From assembly GCA_016859345.1 (NCBI GenBank), contig CM029124.1, forward strand, positions 23,823,480 through 23,887,479: DNA of 64,000 nt, written 5' to 3'. The position numbers and the translations under genes are program-made. The first letter of the stretch is position 1; every line of letters starts with the position of its first letter. The stretch comes from Istiophorus platypterus. Taxonomy: Eukaryota; Chordata; Actinopteri; Istiophoriformes; Istiophoridae. Positions 1 through 13,029 of this stretch are shown here, piece after piece. The notes under the pieces are model-generated. The model saw nothing but the letters and a program-made list of their open reading frames with translations, was not told the DNA's origin and ran no database searches.

Positions 1-800
1 AGGTGTCACTACACGGAGAAGAAGACGACCTGAACCGCAACATGAAGGAAACCGGGGAAACTTTGTTTCTGCAGCCAACAGCCCGCCTCGGGCTGCAGCT
101 AGCATGCTACCAGCTAGCTGTAAAGCAACAGTCTCGCCGGACCGTCGCTAACGTTAGCATAGCCGACGCCGGCTTCAGCGGCTCGGAGCGCCCCTCGGAC
201 CTGGTCCGTACCTGTGCGTGTACCTGTAAACACACCTGCGGCCTCGACCGTCTCCTCCGCCTCCTGCCGCCCCTGCGGTGCTGGCACGTCCGTGGGATTC
301 CCAGCGCACACACCAGTGGGACGAGGCTAAAGCTAGCTACCGGGGCCACAGCTACCCCCGGGGGCAGCTTCAGCTCGGACACCGTGTCGCGACTAGTAAG
401 GTGTGTCGGTGGTTTCACACTCACCGGTGTTGTTTCCCAGGTGGCCGCGTTTCGGGCAGAAGGAGGGAGAACAACAAGTCCCAGCGTTCAGAGTTAAAAG
501 TCAACTTCGGCGCGTCGCTACTCACCCGCCATCTTGGATCTGCTGGAATCCTGGACTCAACCAAGTCTGACAGACCCGGGGAGGGTTGAAAATGTAGCCC
601 AGCACGATTTATCTAAAGTTTGTTTTCACAGACCAAGGTCCAGCGGAGACGGTGTATTCCCTCCGAGTCGGGACATGTTACGGTGTGTCGGTGGTGCCGT
701 TGTTCATGTTACTAACGGATCACCCACAGTTACCGCAGTGAAGTAGTGTGTATGTGTGAAGCCTTACAGATGTGCAGTGCAGCACAATTTCATCGACCGC
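1..800 (-). promoter_or_regulatory. CpG-rich promoter-like DNA, possibly of a gene running left off the window
   Basis: The first about 590 bases are GC- and CpG-rich, unlike the AT-rich DNA that follows. On the minus strand a YY1-type start context AAGATGGCGG (534-525) is followed at once by a strong donor GTGAGT, the usual layout of a short first exon of a housekeeping gene; a second donor ACCG|GTGAGT lies near 424. Neither strand gives a recognisable protein in the overlapping frames, so I read it as 5' UTR, first exon and promoter. The gene itself would lie outside. Confidence 0.45.
526..532 (-). CDS. Possible 7-nt coding start of a first exon (ATG GCG G)
   Basis: ATGGCGG directly before GTGAGT on the minus strand, within a YY1 consensus. 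Could equally be 5' UTR. No downstream exon is visible to test the frame. Confidence 0.25.
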
Positions 801-1563
801 TGGATGAACAGTGAGCAGGAAAATAAACCACCATATGAATTTATTAAACAGACTGATACCGGTGGAAACTATACGTTTCTTTACTAACTAAATGACAGAT
901 AAACAAGCATATATGCACCGTGAAGGAATCTGAATACTTTCTGAATGCACTGTACACTCATTTTCCAGTTTATTAGAAACACCTATCTAAAATTAAGCCA
1001 GTCTCCTGTCCAGTTGATGCTGCCGTTGAATTATTCTGCATTATCGTTATTTACCCTATGCTCATTGATCTATACTATACCGCCACTAAAATAAATGATG
1101 AATACCACTGTAATATATTTACTTTCATCCATGATAAAGTTAAGTTTCATCCTGCTAGACACCTGTAACATCGGGCTGTGGTGATTTATCCACAGACATA
1201 ATTGTGAAGTATGGAGGGATTACCAAACAGGACCACCGGGCGCAAGCTCAGGGTATAACAAGAGGTCACCTGAAGAAATGAGAGATCAGATTTTGAACTG
1301 CTAGCATATCAAATCAGGATTTAGTACTGAAAACCTGATGCTGCTCTGCAATGGCCAAACAAGCAAATTAATAACTAGAAGATGCACCCAGTAGGGTATA
1401 CCTCCACCGAGACCAATGAGTAACAACATACACCAGACATCAAAGACGAACAGTAAATGAGCCATATCTGCCCCACAGTCTGATATGTTCTTCCCAGAAC
1501 CATGCCCCATCCCACCACAAAGTTTGGTGCTAAAACGGGTCTGTCCTTTTTTGCAAAATCTTG

Positions 1564-1607
1564 CTTACTAACTAACTAACTGACTAACTAACTAACTGAA
1601 TAACTAA
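1564..1607. repeat. (CTAA)n imperfect simple repeat
   Basis: Repeated ACTA/CTAA tetramers with a few substitutions. Confidence 0.85.
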
Positions 1608-3038
1608 CCGGCACAGTTGAAAACATAACCTTCTTGGTGAAGGTAAATATATAGCAACTGTTAATTATAAGTCACCTGATGCAGTATTGTAGTGTAACTT
1701 CAACTTTACAATTTGTGAAATAGGGCAGAACTATGATTACAATCACAAAGGAAAGACCAGAATAAACCAAAACTGAAACATTATCTTTTAATGGAAGCTG
1801 TGACATTGTTTTTGGAAAACAACAGAATATAAATTACGTGGAAATCATTTTTTAACCAGCCTTATGATGTCATCACAGTTCTCTCTGCTTCAGCTTGGAG
1901 ACCACACGTGTATAAAAGAAAACCTGAGTTACAGCCTGAGTGAATAGCTCTGGCAAAATAATCTTAAACTCAAACTCCACTTACTAGCTTTGTCTTTACT
2001 TTCAATCCACTGACTTGTCCACTGACTCCTGCTTCATGACCGTTGACCTCTTCTCAGTGGATGCTGTGAGTAGTTATGGTCTGGTATCAACAAACAGCTG
2101 ATGATGTCTGTTTGCACTGTTTCTTCATTCTCTTTTTGCCTTTCTATTTGAAATAGAAGGAGGTTTTCAAAGTGTTGTAGATAATCATTGTCCAGATGGC
2201 TTTCTGATTTGTCCTTGTAGTAATACAAAGTAATGTCTCATCTCAGCCTTAAACTGATGTAAAACAGATATAAAACTTGGCATGTAAAGTAAGATGATTT
2301 GGAGTAGAAACATAGAAGTAGAAATAGAAAAATACTACATCTTTTTTTCTGTAAATAAATCTTAATCCAACATAAATACATGTTCAACATCAATCCAAAA
2401 CTCTTTTACATCAATACAAAATAAAAAAACGATTTAGAATGGTTCCTTTGCTATTACAAAATCCACAGAATTTACAAATGTCCTATTTTCTTTTGTTATT
2501 TTTTTTGTTTAATACATTTATTAAAATTTTTAAGTTTACTTCTCTAACTTTGTTGGTAAAATATATATATTTCTAATTTTAAGCCAAAATTAATTTTCAA
2601 AGTGCTTACTACAAGGAGTTTCAGGGTCATGGGGCATAAGCTGGGTAATCTGTTATTATATTTTCTGTTCTCTATATTCATACCATTTTACATAATGTCT
2701 ATTTAATAATATTGGCAGTATATCAGATGCTTTGCTGCCTTGCATCAGTCTTAAAAAACCTGATGGTAAAGCATCAAATACTATTCAATTTTTAAAAACT
2801 TGGTGTCACTAATTGTGATATCTTGAACCCAATTTCCATAAAAATCAACCAATTCTTGAACTTGATATTTTCATTATTCTCCACTTTTGTCATACACAGC
2901 TCCAGTCTTCCTTTGTTTTGTTTTTTTATATTAGTTTTAAATGGGTTTTGGTAAGTGCTAATTTCTTATGACTTGAAGCTCTGGACACAAGATTGACAGA
3001 TTTTCTGATAGTCCAGCTACATCAGGGAGTTCCAGTAG

Positions 3039-3039
3039 A

Positions 3040-3093
<54 letters not shown>
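3039..3093. repeat. (TA)n microsatellite
   Basis: About 55 bp of TA dinucleotides with one GT interruption near 3059. Confidence 0.95.
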
Positions 3094-3097
<4 letters not shown>

Positions 3098-4449
3098 GTT
3101 GAGTTATCATTATCCCTCCTAGTTCCTTCAATTTTTAACTTGTACCTGAGTACCCCTTTGGACATAATGCTACCCCCTCTAGCTATCCCTCTCCTCACTG
3201 ACAGGTGCTGCGCTTTGTGTAGGAGGGTTCTCACCTTAGATCCTTTACATATTGTAAGTTGTGCTTAGATTTCAAATTAAGATATCTGTCTGTGTCAGTA
3301 GGTGAGTGGGGTTTGAAAGACGTGGGTGTTAAATGGGCAGGGAGGGGATAACAAAAATGAGGGATTCATTCCCTTTGAAGCCTTAGCCATACTAAGGACT
3401 AAAACTCTGGATATTTCACCATTTTATGGAATTGCAGCACTTAATCACTGGAATGCCCCTGCAATGGGAGCCAACAGGTCAGTGATCAGCAGGTCACAGT
3501 CACATCTTTGATACTCTGCTTTATTGGGGTACTGATTTATTCTGACGCAGGAGGAGAGTCGATAATGGAGAGATTTTTAAATGAAATTATAATGAGTGAA
3601 TTTCATGCCATGTACAGTATATCCATTTCCCCATTGATCCAGGTTACAGTTCACTGTTCATCTTCAGAGAGTCCTGTTGGCCTGTGGGATGTCTTTAAGA
3701 AAAGTATATGGATTACAGCTATATGTTTAAGCAATTATTATTCGGGGATTAACATCTCTGTCGCGGGATGCAGTTACAATAGATTCATCAGTCGAGGTCA
3801 TGTTAGATGGGTCAGATGATCCTAAACACAGTCAGCTAGGTGATTGTGTGCGTGGAGCCAAATATGATGAGGGAACAGAGTGTCTGCAGAGACCTTGATG
3901 AAGTCCTGGATCTTCCTGATGCAGCTATCTAATGTGAATAGGTCTTGAATCATGACTGCTTCCAAGGTATGCCACTGATGAGAGTTGACTACTGCTCATT
4001 ATCACAGGCCCTGGCAAGTGGAACAGAATATGTCACCTACTCAGATAAACCTGAAAGATTCTCATAGCATGGACTAAATTTTGAACTTGAATTCTTTAGT
4101 GTGAGTATATTTAATTAGAGCAGAGAAAGAGAATATTTAGGCCTATTAACTACACTAATGACTGTTGAATTATTAATAACCACTCTCAGCACATGTATCA
4201 GTTTATTCTCTGATCTTCATATAAAATCAAGGAAATTTCAATTACATCCACCTTATCAGCAACAAAGAAAGTGAACATGATATCCGCTTAGGATGTGGGT
4301 TGGAAGTTAATTTAAATATGAGCTTAATATTCACTAGGTCTGCACTAGAAATTATCTAGTTTTTCATGAACAACTACAGCAGATTGATATTATGTGTCAA
4401 TATTATTTTGACTGTATTCTTTTCACTGTTCTTACATACAGACTGGTGA

Positions 4450-4890
4450 CAAATTAAAGGAAAAAAACAACATACTGTCTCTTGGCTGTGATGCTAGGCT
4501 TTTTCTTCTCTTTCTTGTCTTCCCCCAGCTGTCTTTCTCCAGCCTCCATAACCCACCACATTGTCTGCTCACTTCCCTGCTCATTCCTCTGTCAGCCAAG
4601 CATCCAGCACTGTCTTCCACCTCACCTTCACTCCCCTCTCAATTCACCTTGCTAGCCCACTCCCCAGCCCTCTCCCTGGTTTGCCATGGCAGTCATCCAG
4701 CCCCACTCATCACCCCTGACTCAGCTCATCACTGCCAGCCGCCTCTGCACCCAGGTACCAAAAATCCTCATTCCCTTTCAACCTTTACCCCCCCCCCAAA
4801 AAAAAAACAAATAATAAACTTTCTCTTATTCATCTGAGCTCTGAGTAAGTGTCCTGTGTTTAGGTTCACCACTTGTTTGTAACAGAACAA
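4450..4890 (+). repeat. Probable 5' LTR of a sushi-type Ty3/Gypsy element
   Basis: Pyrimidine-rich stretch followed by a poly(A) signal-like AATAAA (about 4813) and a segment with the layout seen at the LTR/leader boundary of fish sushi-like elements, directly upstream of gag-like frames. The left border is not sharp and no second LTR was found, so limits are approximate. Confidence 0.5.
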
Positions 4891-7260
4891 TCTGGCAAAC
4901 CTCAACCCAGCAGATGTAGACTTGCACCACCAAGCCCTTGCCAGTCAAGGCATTGTTGTTGGATGGCATGAAAAAACCCTCTATGAAGTCATGGAGAATC
5001 TCAGGACCTGTCTGCTCATGTAACATCTGCACACCTTACCCAGCAATCCCCAAGAGCCCAGCCTACTCTACCCATTCCTGAAACCCTCCCAACCTGACAG
5101 CTCTTCAGCCCAAAGAACCCTAAATTCCACAGCCCAATCACTACACTGGAGATTTGGGAGAGTGCAGAGCCTTCTATACTCAGTCCTCTTCTCTATTCAG
5201 TCAATAGCCATCATCCTACGCTACTGATAAAACATTATGGGATTACGTGGAGAACATGTTTAAGAGTGGGCTAAAGCTGTGTGGGAAAATCAACCTACCA
5301 TTAGTGGTTCTTTTGATAACTTAATAGCTGAATCGATGAAACAAGTCTTTGATCATCCTGTACAAGGTAGAGACATTTCTATAAGCGTCCCCTCCATCCA
5401 ACAGGGCTCCTGTAGTGTAGCTGAGTATTCCATAGAGTTGAGAACATTAGCAGCTGATTCAGGTTGGAACAATAAGGCTCTTCAAGTAGCACTTTTGAAG
5501 GAAGTAGGCTATCAGATGAAGGATGAATTAGCCTACAGAGATGAAACTAACAATCTTGACTCACTAATTTCCCTGGCTATTAGGTTGGATAATCATCTCC
5601 ATGAAAAGCACATAGAGAGAGGCAGTGGTCCATCATCCTTGCCCTCACCTGGTCTTTCAAGATCCAGCCCTGATCTTCCCCACTCTGTTCCAAGCTTCTC
5701 CCACATCTATAACCCTTGACTCCTTGGAAGAGGAACTGATGCAGCTGGGTCGAGTGCATCTCTCCCCTGCTGAATGCCTTTAAAGGATAAGAGCAGGCAC
5801 TGTGGCCAAATAGGCCATTTTCTTGCCTCCTATCCTCACTGGCTAAAGGGGGGGGGGGGCTAATGAGCAAAATCACCTCTTCATCTGTCCCCTGATCCAT
5901 ACTACCTTGTGTTGAATTAAACAGTCTTTGTCCTTGCTTGCTTTAGTGGACTGTGGAGCAGATGAGAACTTTCTGAATGAGGAATTCACTTCTCAGGCTG
6001 GTATTTCTCTTGAGGCGCTTGACCCTCCATTAAATACCAATGCACTGGACTGAGGATTCCTAGCCCTTGTCATGCACTCTACTGAACTCATGCTCCTCTT
6101 CCTTTCTGGTTATTATAGTGAAATGATTAAGTTCGACCTCATCTCTTCCCCTGATTCACCTCTGGTTCTTGGTCAGCCATGGCTGCATCAATATACCTAA
6201 CATATTGACCGGTTTACTGCCCTCCTAGGTCATTTGAGTACCTCATCATGCCCATTGGTTTGACTAACACTCACATAGTTTCCCAAGCCCTAATTTATGA
6301 TGTCTTAAGAGTTTTTCTTGAACTTTCATCTTTGTCTACTTGGAGGAAATCCTCATCTTCTGGCAAAACCCCCAAGAGCACATTCTCCAAGTTCACCAAG
6401 TTCTCAGAGGTTGTAAGTGAGCAGGTGAAGAAGACCCAGGGAGGATCAAGGGTAGTGGTAGAGAGACCTCGACCTGACTCACTTAATCAGCTCCAGCGGT
6501 TCTTTGGCTTGGCTAACTTTTATCGTCACTTTTTCAGAGATAACAATCAGGTTGCAGCTCCCCTGACTAAGCTCACTTCTCCTTCCATCCCCTTCACCTG
6601 GACTTCTGAGGTTGAACACAATTTCACTGAATTGCAGAGATGCTTATTCTCAGCACCTACCCTTGTTTAGTCTTACCCCTCTCAAGATTTTTAATTGAGG
6701 AAAGGGATGCTTCGGATAATGGGGGTTAAAGTGGTGCTTTCTCAAAACTACACTCCAGACAAAATAACTCCATCTTTGCACCTACTTCTCTTGCCATCCT
6801 ACCACCAATGAACGCAACTCTGACACTGGTAGCCGTGAGTTGTTGGCCGTGGAACTTCCACTGGCTGGAATGGGCAAAACATCTTTTCATTGTTCAGACC
6901 GACCATAAGAACCTTGCTTGCATTCAAACTGCAAGAGACTAAACTCCTGACAGGCTCAGGAGGCTTGGGCATTTTTCTTTGGTCAATTAACTTTAAGTTT
7001 TAAACTTGTCTCCAAAGAAGACCCTCACGATCCTGAAACTGTCTTTCATCCTGTGTCATGGCTACTGTTATGTGGGAGATAGAATCTGTGCTAGATGAGG
7101 CTCAACAAACTCCACTTGACCCAGATAATATTCCCTCTAACAGTCTCTTTGTTCCTAATTTTGTCCATTTCCAGGAGGCTCCAGTGGTTCACACTTTTCG
7201 GCTCACCTGCCACCCAGGTATTGGCTACATCCTCACTCTCTTAAAATGAAGCATCTGGTT
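4890..7260 (+). mobile_element. Degraded Ty3/Gypsy (sushi-like) retrotransposon, gag and partial pol
   Basis: Plus-strand frames in order: gag-like start (about 4905-5030) and gag core (5279-5719), a protease-like stretch with broken frame (about 5930-6190), reverse transcriptase C-terminal/connection segment (6248-6670), RNase H-like remnants with stops (about 6680-7010), and the start of the integrase zinc-binding region (7058-7249). Stops and frameshifts separate all pieces, most of the reverse transcriptase core is deleted, and the rest of integrase and a 3' LTR are absent, so it is inactive. The identification rests on recalled similarity to fish sushi-type elements. Confidence 0.8.
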
Positions 7261-8071
7261 TCCTACCATGGACACTGAGACCCATGGCTTGTTTGTGCTT
7301 GTACTTTGTGTGCACATGGAAAAGCCTCCTATCAGCAATACTGTGGTAGGCAAAGCTCCAACACACTTTCATTTGGTTAATTCAAACACTTATTTCTTGT
7401 CAAGGGAATTATTAGCTTTACCATTAAAATGCAATCACTATTGCAATACAGTAGCATTTTGTGCATGTTAAGCAGACCTGGATGTAAAAGACAGGTACAT
7501 AAACCAGGCAAGAACTTGCAAACTCCACAGAGAACCAGTACCATGTCCCTCATATCTGGAGGGCTGATTCAGCTTGATATGGTTTTTGATAATTTTACAT
7601 GACGCTGTATTTCTGAATTTCTGGATCAATTTTATGCTTTTGTTTCATTTGACGAAGAACAAACAAGTTGACATCTAAAATACAAATCGCATTCTTAATG
7701 CTCTTCAAAAATATTTAATATTTGGATAAACAAAAAAAACCTCCATATATCTATGTGATGCATGACCTACTTAGTTCTGCTTGAGCAGTTACAGTTGTTG
7801 CTTTAAAGAAAACATCCCTCTAAGATCAATAGAAATGTGGGATACCAAACATCTGACATGTGTTGTGTTTTGCACTGCTGAGGGGAAAAAAAGGGCATCA
7901 ATCAGTCTGGTCCTGCAAAATCGATGATCTGATAAATAATCCTGCTGCTCCCTCTTGCGTCACTGCTGGGAGCCTGCAAGCAGCCTCAGGAGCAGAATGT
8001 GGGTTGATATCTTGACCTCTGTAGACAAATTAAATTGGACTTCCCAATGAACCCAACACATCAGTCACAGC
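7260..8071. other. Intergenic, nothing recognised
   Basis: AT-rich sequence between the retrotransposon remnant and the presumed end of zswim8. No coding frame or repeat was identified. Confidence 0.6.
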
Positions 8072-8092
8072 AAGTTTTTGTTTTGAATTATC

Positions 8093-8098
8093 TTTATT
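8093..8098 (-). terminator. Candidate poly(A) signal AATAAA of zswim8
   Basis: Canonical AATAAA on the minus strand, with a GU-rich element about 20-40 nt further downstream; it is the most distal good signal before about 800 nt of unrecognised DNA. Confidence 0.5.
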
Positions 8099-9053
8099 AA
8101 GTAAACTCTACACCTTTAGTATTGCTTTTATCTTTTTATTTTTATTCTTTTCACTCTAAATTAGAACCTTTTGCAATCAGCACATATAGAACTTTTCAAT
8201 CAAGCTACACTTTTTGAGGAATACAAAAATATCACAGTACATTTTCTACTAAGTCACCTTCATCTGTGAGGTCCAGAGCCAATCAGAGAGGCAGGTTCAG
8301 AACCACAGCAGCTGCCTGGACAGAGATGGAACATCAACATGTCTTAAAGTAACAGCACCATGGTCTATGAGCTAACCACACTGAAAAAAGGGGCCACTAA
8401 AAGAAACTTGTGTCCAATTCGGACAGATCCAGGTGAGTGTTTGGACTTGTGAATCACAAAGGTAAGCGAAGCAATGCTTTCCAGAGCCAAACCACTGTGT
8501 CTAATTCCAATACTTTAACACTTATTCAGTTTTGGAATCTGAACTTTGAGCTTATACAAAGTTCATGACAGCTCCACAGGCTTCGCATTGAAAAAGCAAA
8601 TGCCAAACCAAATGCTTAGACATCAACTATCTTTTCTCCCTTGTAAAATCAAACCACACTCATAAACCATGAAGCATAAATCTCAGCTGTGTGGCTTCTT
8701 TAAGTTTGTTTCCAAGTGTGGCGAGAATGGTTTCGTAACTGCCCTTTACGGAGGGGGGATGTTTTACAAGAAGGAAAACTTGCAAAGACAAAGATGAGGA
8801 CTAACTGATTAGTTAGTAAATGTAGGTCTGGTTAACTACACCACATCCAAGAAAGAGCAGTGCAAAGTCACTGTCATCCGCACCAGCTACTGCAGTCTGT
8901 GCATTTGAACTAGTCAGTAATTAGAGTGCTGAAAAGAGGGCTAGTTATGGAATCTTAATACTTTCAGAGTATCACAGAGTATCAAACTGGCACTGGTTGC
9001 TTGCTTGCTCACCATGTAAAGTCATTCTACGTTCGCTTGATGTTAATCCTAAT

Positions 9054-9059
9054 TTTATT
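9054..9059 (-). terminator. Possible proximal poly(A) signal of zswim8
   Basis: AATAAA on the minus strand about 1.3 kb after the stop codon. Use is not shown by the sequence. Confidence 0.25.
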
Positions 9060-10370
9060 AAAAAAAAATTTCATTTACAGCTTTCTTCAAGCTGATATTT
9101 TGTAGTTCTGTCAGGACACCATGACAGACTGAATTTAACAAATTTGTTGTTTTGTTAAATGTAAAGAAATCTTTTATAGAAAACCATATTTATATTTAGC
9201 GAAAAAGGTAGTGAAAAACTTTGATATTGTTACTGAAAATATGTGGAGCCTCTAATGAGACATGAGAAAAGAACTTTCTCCCACAACCACCAGACAGACT
9301 GTGGTGAGCACCAGAATCTACTTGGGAAAAAAAGAAACGTTATTATTCATCTTTCCCTAAGGAGGCTTGAAAAAATAAATAAAAAAATAAAGTAAAATGA
9401 TTCTTAGCCCCACTGACAAGTCATAACAAAAGCCTGATCTAAATGTTCTAATACTGAGTAAGCGTGAAGCTGGAGAAGCCCTTAGTGGCCCTGCTTGGCC
9501 CAGCGGTTAGTGGCCTCTGGTTTTGGTCTGGAGCTGTGGTCATGTCACTCCTCAGGCAGGCCAAAATTAGGATAAGGATCCCACACAACAACAGCATCTT
9601 AACATTCTCTCATTCTTTTCCCATTCCTCTCTGTGTACATGTCATATACTATATAAAGTATCAAAAAAGATTAAACAAAATACTGAAAAATTCTCACCCG
9701 TACTGACAATATAATTTCTCATATTAAATCTTTTTTCCTTGCAATTCTTCCTTTTCGCTCACACTGCAAAAGTCAGATCCATAGTGACAAGCCTTTGGTG
9801 AAGGAGGCCTCACAGCATCTACCACTCTGGACAGGAATGTTGCAGCATGAAAATGATTCACAATCAGTGGTTTCATTCAGGAAAAAAAAAAAACCTAAAC
9901 AAAACTACAAAACACTGGAAATGCAGTGAGGGTGGTGGGTGAGAGATCCCCGTCAATGTCTTCAGTTTAGGGGAAATGGAAGAGACAAGTAAGATGCAGA
10001 AAGGAAGGAGTACACTTTAATTCCACAGTTACACAAATATGAACCATGAGAAAACAAGAGTGAGGAAGTAAGTCAACTACAGAGAAGAGCAGGGAGGTGA
10101 CCTGGCTTCTCCTCTGAGCTCTGGGTGGACGAACACCCACAGATAAAGTAAGTCTCTGTGGGTCGGGGGTATGGGAGCTGATTGTACAGCCTGTGTGCTG
10201 TGTCTGATTTCCACATTGCAAGGACCAGGCTCCATGACAGAACCAGGCAACATGAATGTGGCTGGCTCAGTGCAGTGGCACTAGCAATGCTGGAGGCTGA
10301 GCGGGCACTGGATGGGACTCCTCAAGTTGGCCCAGGCCCAGGCCGAGCACACCCTCTGTCAGTGTGCTGC

Positions 10371-10574
10371 TCAGGGGGAGAAGGTTGCCATCTCAAGGGA
10401 AATGCGCTGCCAGAGCTCCTTGGTCTGCTTGCCTCTCTTCAGGTTCTGCAGCACATCATTAAACTGCATCATACCCACGGGTGTCAGGCAAAAAGCACCT
10501 CGAGCGCTGCGGATGATGTTTACAAAGTCATCATAGTCAGCAGGTGTCAGGTGGATGAGCCGGTGATGGATGTA
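10371..10574 (-). CDS. zswim8: zswim8 exon 26, last coding exon (aa 1900-1966, stop)
   Basis: Acceptor ttctctgcag, phase 0. Encodes YIHHRLIHLTPADYDDFVNI through KELWQRISLEMATFSP and a TGA stop (10373-10371). The C-terminus is almost identical to mammals. Confidence 0.97.
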   Translation of the reverse strand, partial: YIHHRLIHLTPADYDDFVNIIRSARGAFCLTPVGMMQFNDVLQNLKRGKQTKELWQRISLEMATFSP

Positions 10575-12970
10575 CTGCAGAGAAAAAGAGGAATGTGTGA
10601 TTCTACAGGCAGCCTGGATGGACACGGACAATACAGTGATCAAAGAGTGGCAAAGACAGAGCAGCATGTGGCCCCAAAATGTGTTATACAATGTAGGAAA
10701 AAAAGCTGTTTATAGCTGTACAGGTTCCTCAGTGTGCAAAATTAGGTAACTGCTCACAGCACCCTCTACAAAAGATTCTGTCTTGACTGAAAATGAGTCA
10801 GGGGACCGAACGTCATCATTTGGTTAGACCAGGATACCCATATGTCTATATTAAAACTGGCTAAAATTTTCATGATGTAAGAGGGAAAATGTGAAATTCA
10901 ATGTCAGTTCAGTACAATTAACAGTCTACCAGGGTGTGCTAACCTTGGCTTTACCTTCGCCTTCTGATGTTTTCAACATGATAAAAGGAGATTTCTGGTT
11001 TACTGACAGACTGAATCAAACTGAAAAGGAAACTATCCATCTACTCCTTTATGAATGCAGCTAAGGCTGCAGCATTGGCAGAGACAGATTGTACCTGCAG
11101 GTAGGCCTGTTGGCAGCGCTGGACGAGCTGGTGGAAAGCAGGTGTTCGGAGGTGGGCATGGACGTGGGCGGGGTTCAGCCTTTGCAGAGCCTCCATGATG
11201 ATCTCCTGCAGGACGAATGGACTGAGGACACCTTTTGCTGCTCCGACACAGAACTGGTAGACATAGTTGACTCCTGACAGACAGGACAGGCAGAGAGAAG
11301 GAGGAGAAACGAGAGGATTGGATATATAGAAAAAAAGATTAAGTGATGGTTAAGGAGGAGGAAGCAGATTTCAAAAAGTGTTTTCAATGTATCAGTTCAG
11401 GTCTAAATTGAATTGGTGATATGATAGAGAAGGATTTAGTTTATGAAAAAAAAACCCAAAACAGACAACAAGTGATATAATACTACTACCACAGAAAAAT
11501 CTTGCTTATTTCCACGTGTTCAGATGGATTAAGATCATGTATCTGACTTGGCCAATCAAACACATTTCACTGTTTGATAATGGAAAGACTCCTACCCCTG
11601 TACCACAAGGAAACATTAGTGGGTTATCCAGCTCTCTTTCCCTCTCTATAACTCAGGTTTTCTGGTATCACAAAGGTGGTTCACTTTTAAATTGGGTAGA
11701 TAAACAATAGTCATCATGGTTCTGATGATGTGGCTTATAATTAAAAACTACTCCTCTTTCAAAATACCTAGTAGCTGGATCAGTAAACACAGAGTAAACA
11801 GGACCAGTTCATAACCAGCTTTGTGCCAACGCTTATCCAGGACGGCTGATGTTTGACTCAGTAAAGTCAGATAAACCTGAGAGAGCCAGACTTAGTTGAA
11901 CTCATGATATGGGCCCCTGGTTGCCCTGTCTGTATGTTTAAGATTGCTGTCTGGATTTATTATCTTGAAAGTTCTGGTACTGTTCAGGTGGATATGAACA
12001 TCATCAAACACCCATATAGCTGAGGCTCTGTGCTACCTCATAGTTATTGTTTCATCTCTTATCCAATATGTTGGAGTACTGAGACAATATAATTAAACAT
12101 CACCTGTGTCCTGCATTCTAGCTCTGCAGTTTGATCCTTATTTCAGCGGAGGTGACTTTATCTGCTATTAACACCTGCAAGGAACCCTGCCCGTGTCCTT
12201 TTCTGTTTCCACCATAAAATGTTATCCACCTTCCGCTTTGATAATGGGTGTTCCTCAGTACAGCAATGTGTCAAGTCTACAGTGTGTGACGTAGAAGGGC
12301 CCCTGCCTTTTGTACATGGTGTGTTCTTATGATAATTACAATTAATTTAACTGTTCTGTTACAGCATTTTTTCTTTTGTTAGTTGTTACTGTAGTTTGTC
12401 TGGTGCTAGCAGCAGCCATACTGGGGTACTGTATGTGCAGGCTCACCTAGCCTTGCAGCCAGTCCCAGCAGCCATTTGACATCCTCAGTGTAAGGTGGGC
12501 TCCTGGAGAAGTTGTTGGGGTGGTCATTGTGAGCCCTCCTGCCCAGCATCTCCAACGCCAGCATGCCTTCACATAAAGGAATACCAGAGGTCACAATTTT
12601 TGAGTTGACCTACTGTATCATATGCACACTGATTAGAGGAAAATAAAACCATATTCCACAAACTCCTCACCAACTCTGTAGGCAGAATGCAGGTAGTGCA
12701 GGCCCTGCTGACTGACTGGCTGACTGTGCTGCTCATCCTCTGCTGGGAAAGGAGTGCTGACCAATGAGCCTGGCTGGGAGGAGAGGGAGGGCAAAGTGGC
12801 TCCCTGTATAGCCTGGATGGTGGGGCCTGCATGGACGCTGCCTACTGTAAAACATGAAAAGCACATGATACACTTCAGCACAGACCACAGAGAGTAGGTA
12901 CTATAACATGTACCAGTGTGCAATACCTAAGGTGAAGAACATTGATAAGTACTGAGTTTGAACTCAGGTG

Positions 12971-13029
<59 letters not shown>

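Larger units (their letters stand above)
800..4400. other. AT-rich intergenic DNA, no gene recognised
   Basis: No conserved coding frame. Contains a (CTAA)n-like simple repeat (1564-1607), a (TA)n run (3039-3093), and at 968-990 a TTTATTAGAAACACCT motif like the ends of common fish interspersed repeats. Frames of 60-146 codons between 3326 and 3819 match nothing I recognise. Confidence 0.6.
8072..10370 (-). other. zswim8: Probable zswim8 3' UTR (about 2.3 kb)
   Basis: No coding signal. On the minus strand AATAAA occurs at 8098-8093, followed by a GU-rich stretch (TGTGACTGATGTGTTGGG), a plausible cleavage region near 8072. An earlier AATAAA at 9059-9054 could give a shorter form of about 1.3 kb. 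The extent is inferred; transcript data would decide. Confidence 0.6.

Noticed and set aside
3..497. 164-codon plus-strand frame at the left edge and overlapping minus-strand frames
   Set aside because: Composition follows the CpG island (Arg/Cys/Pro-rich) and none resembles a known protein; both strands are open, as expected in GC-rich promoter DNA.
10182..10715. 177-codon plus-strand frame
   Set aside because: Antisense to the last zswim8 exon and its intron and UTR; the minus strand is the conserved coding strand.
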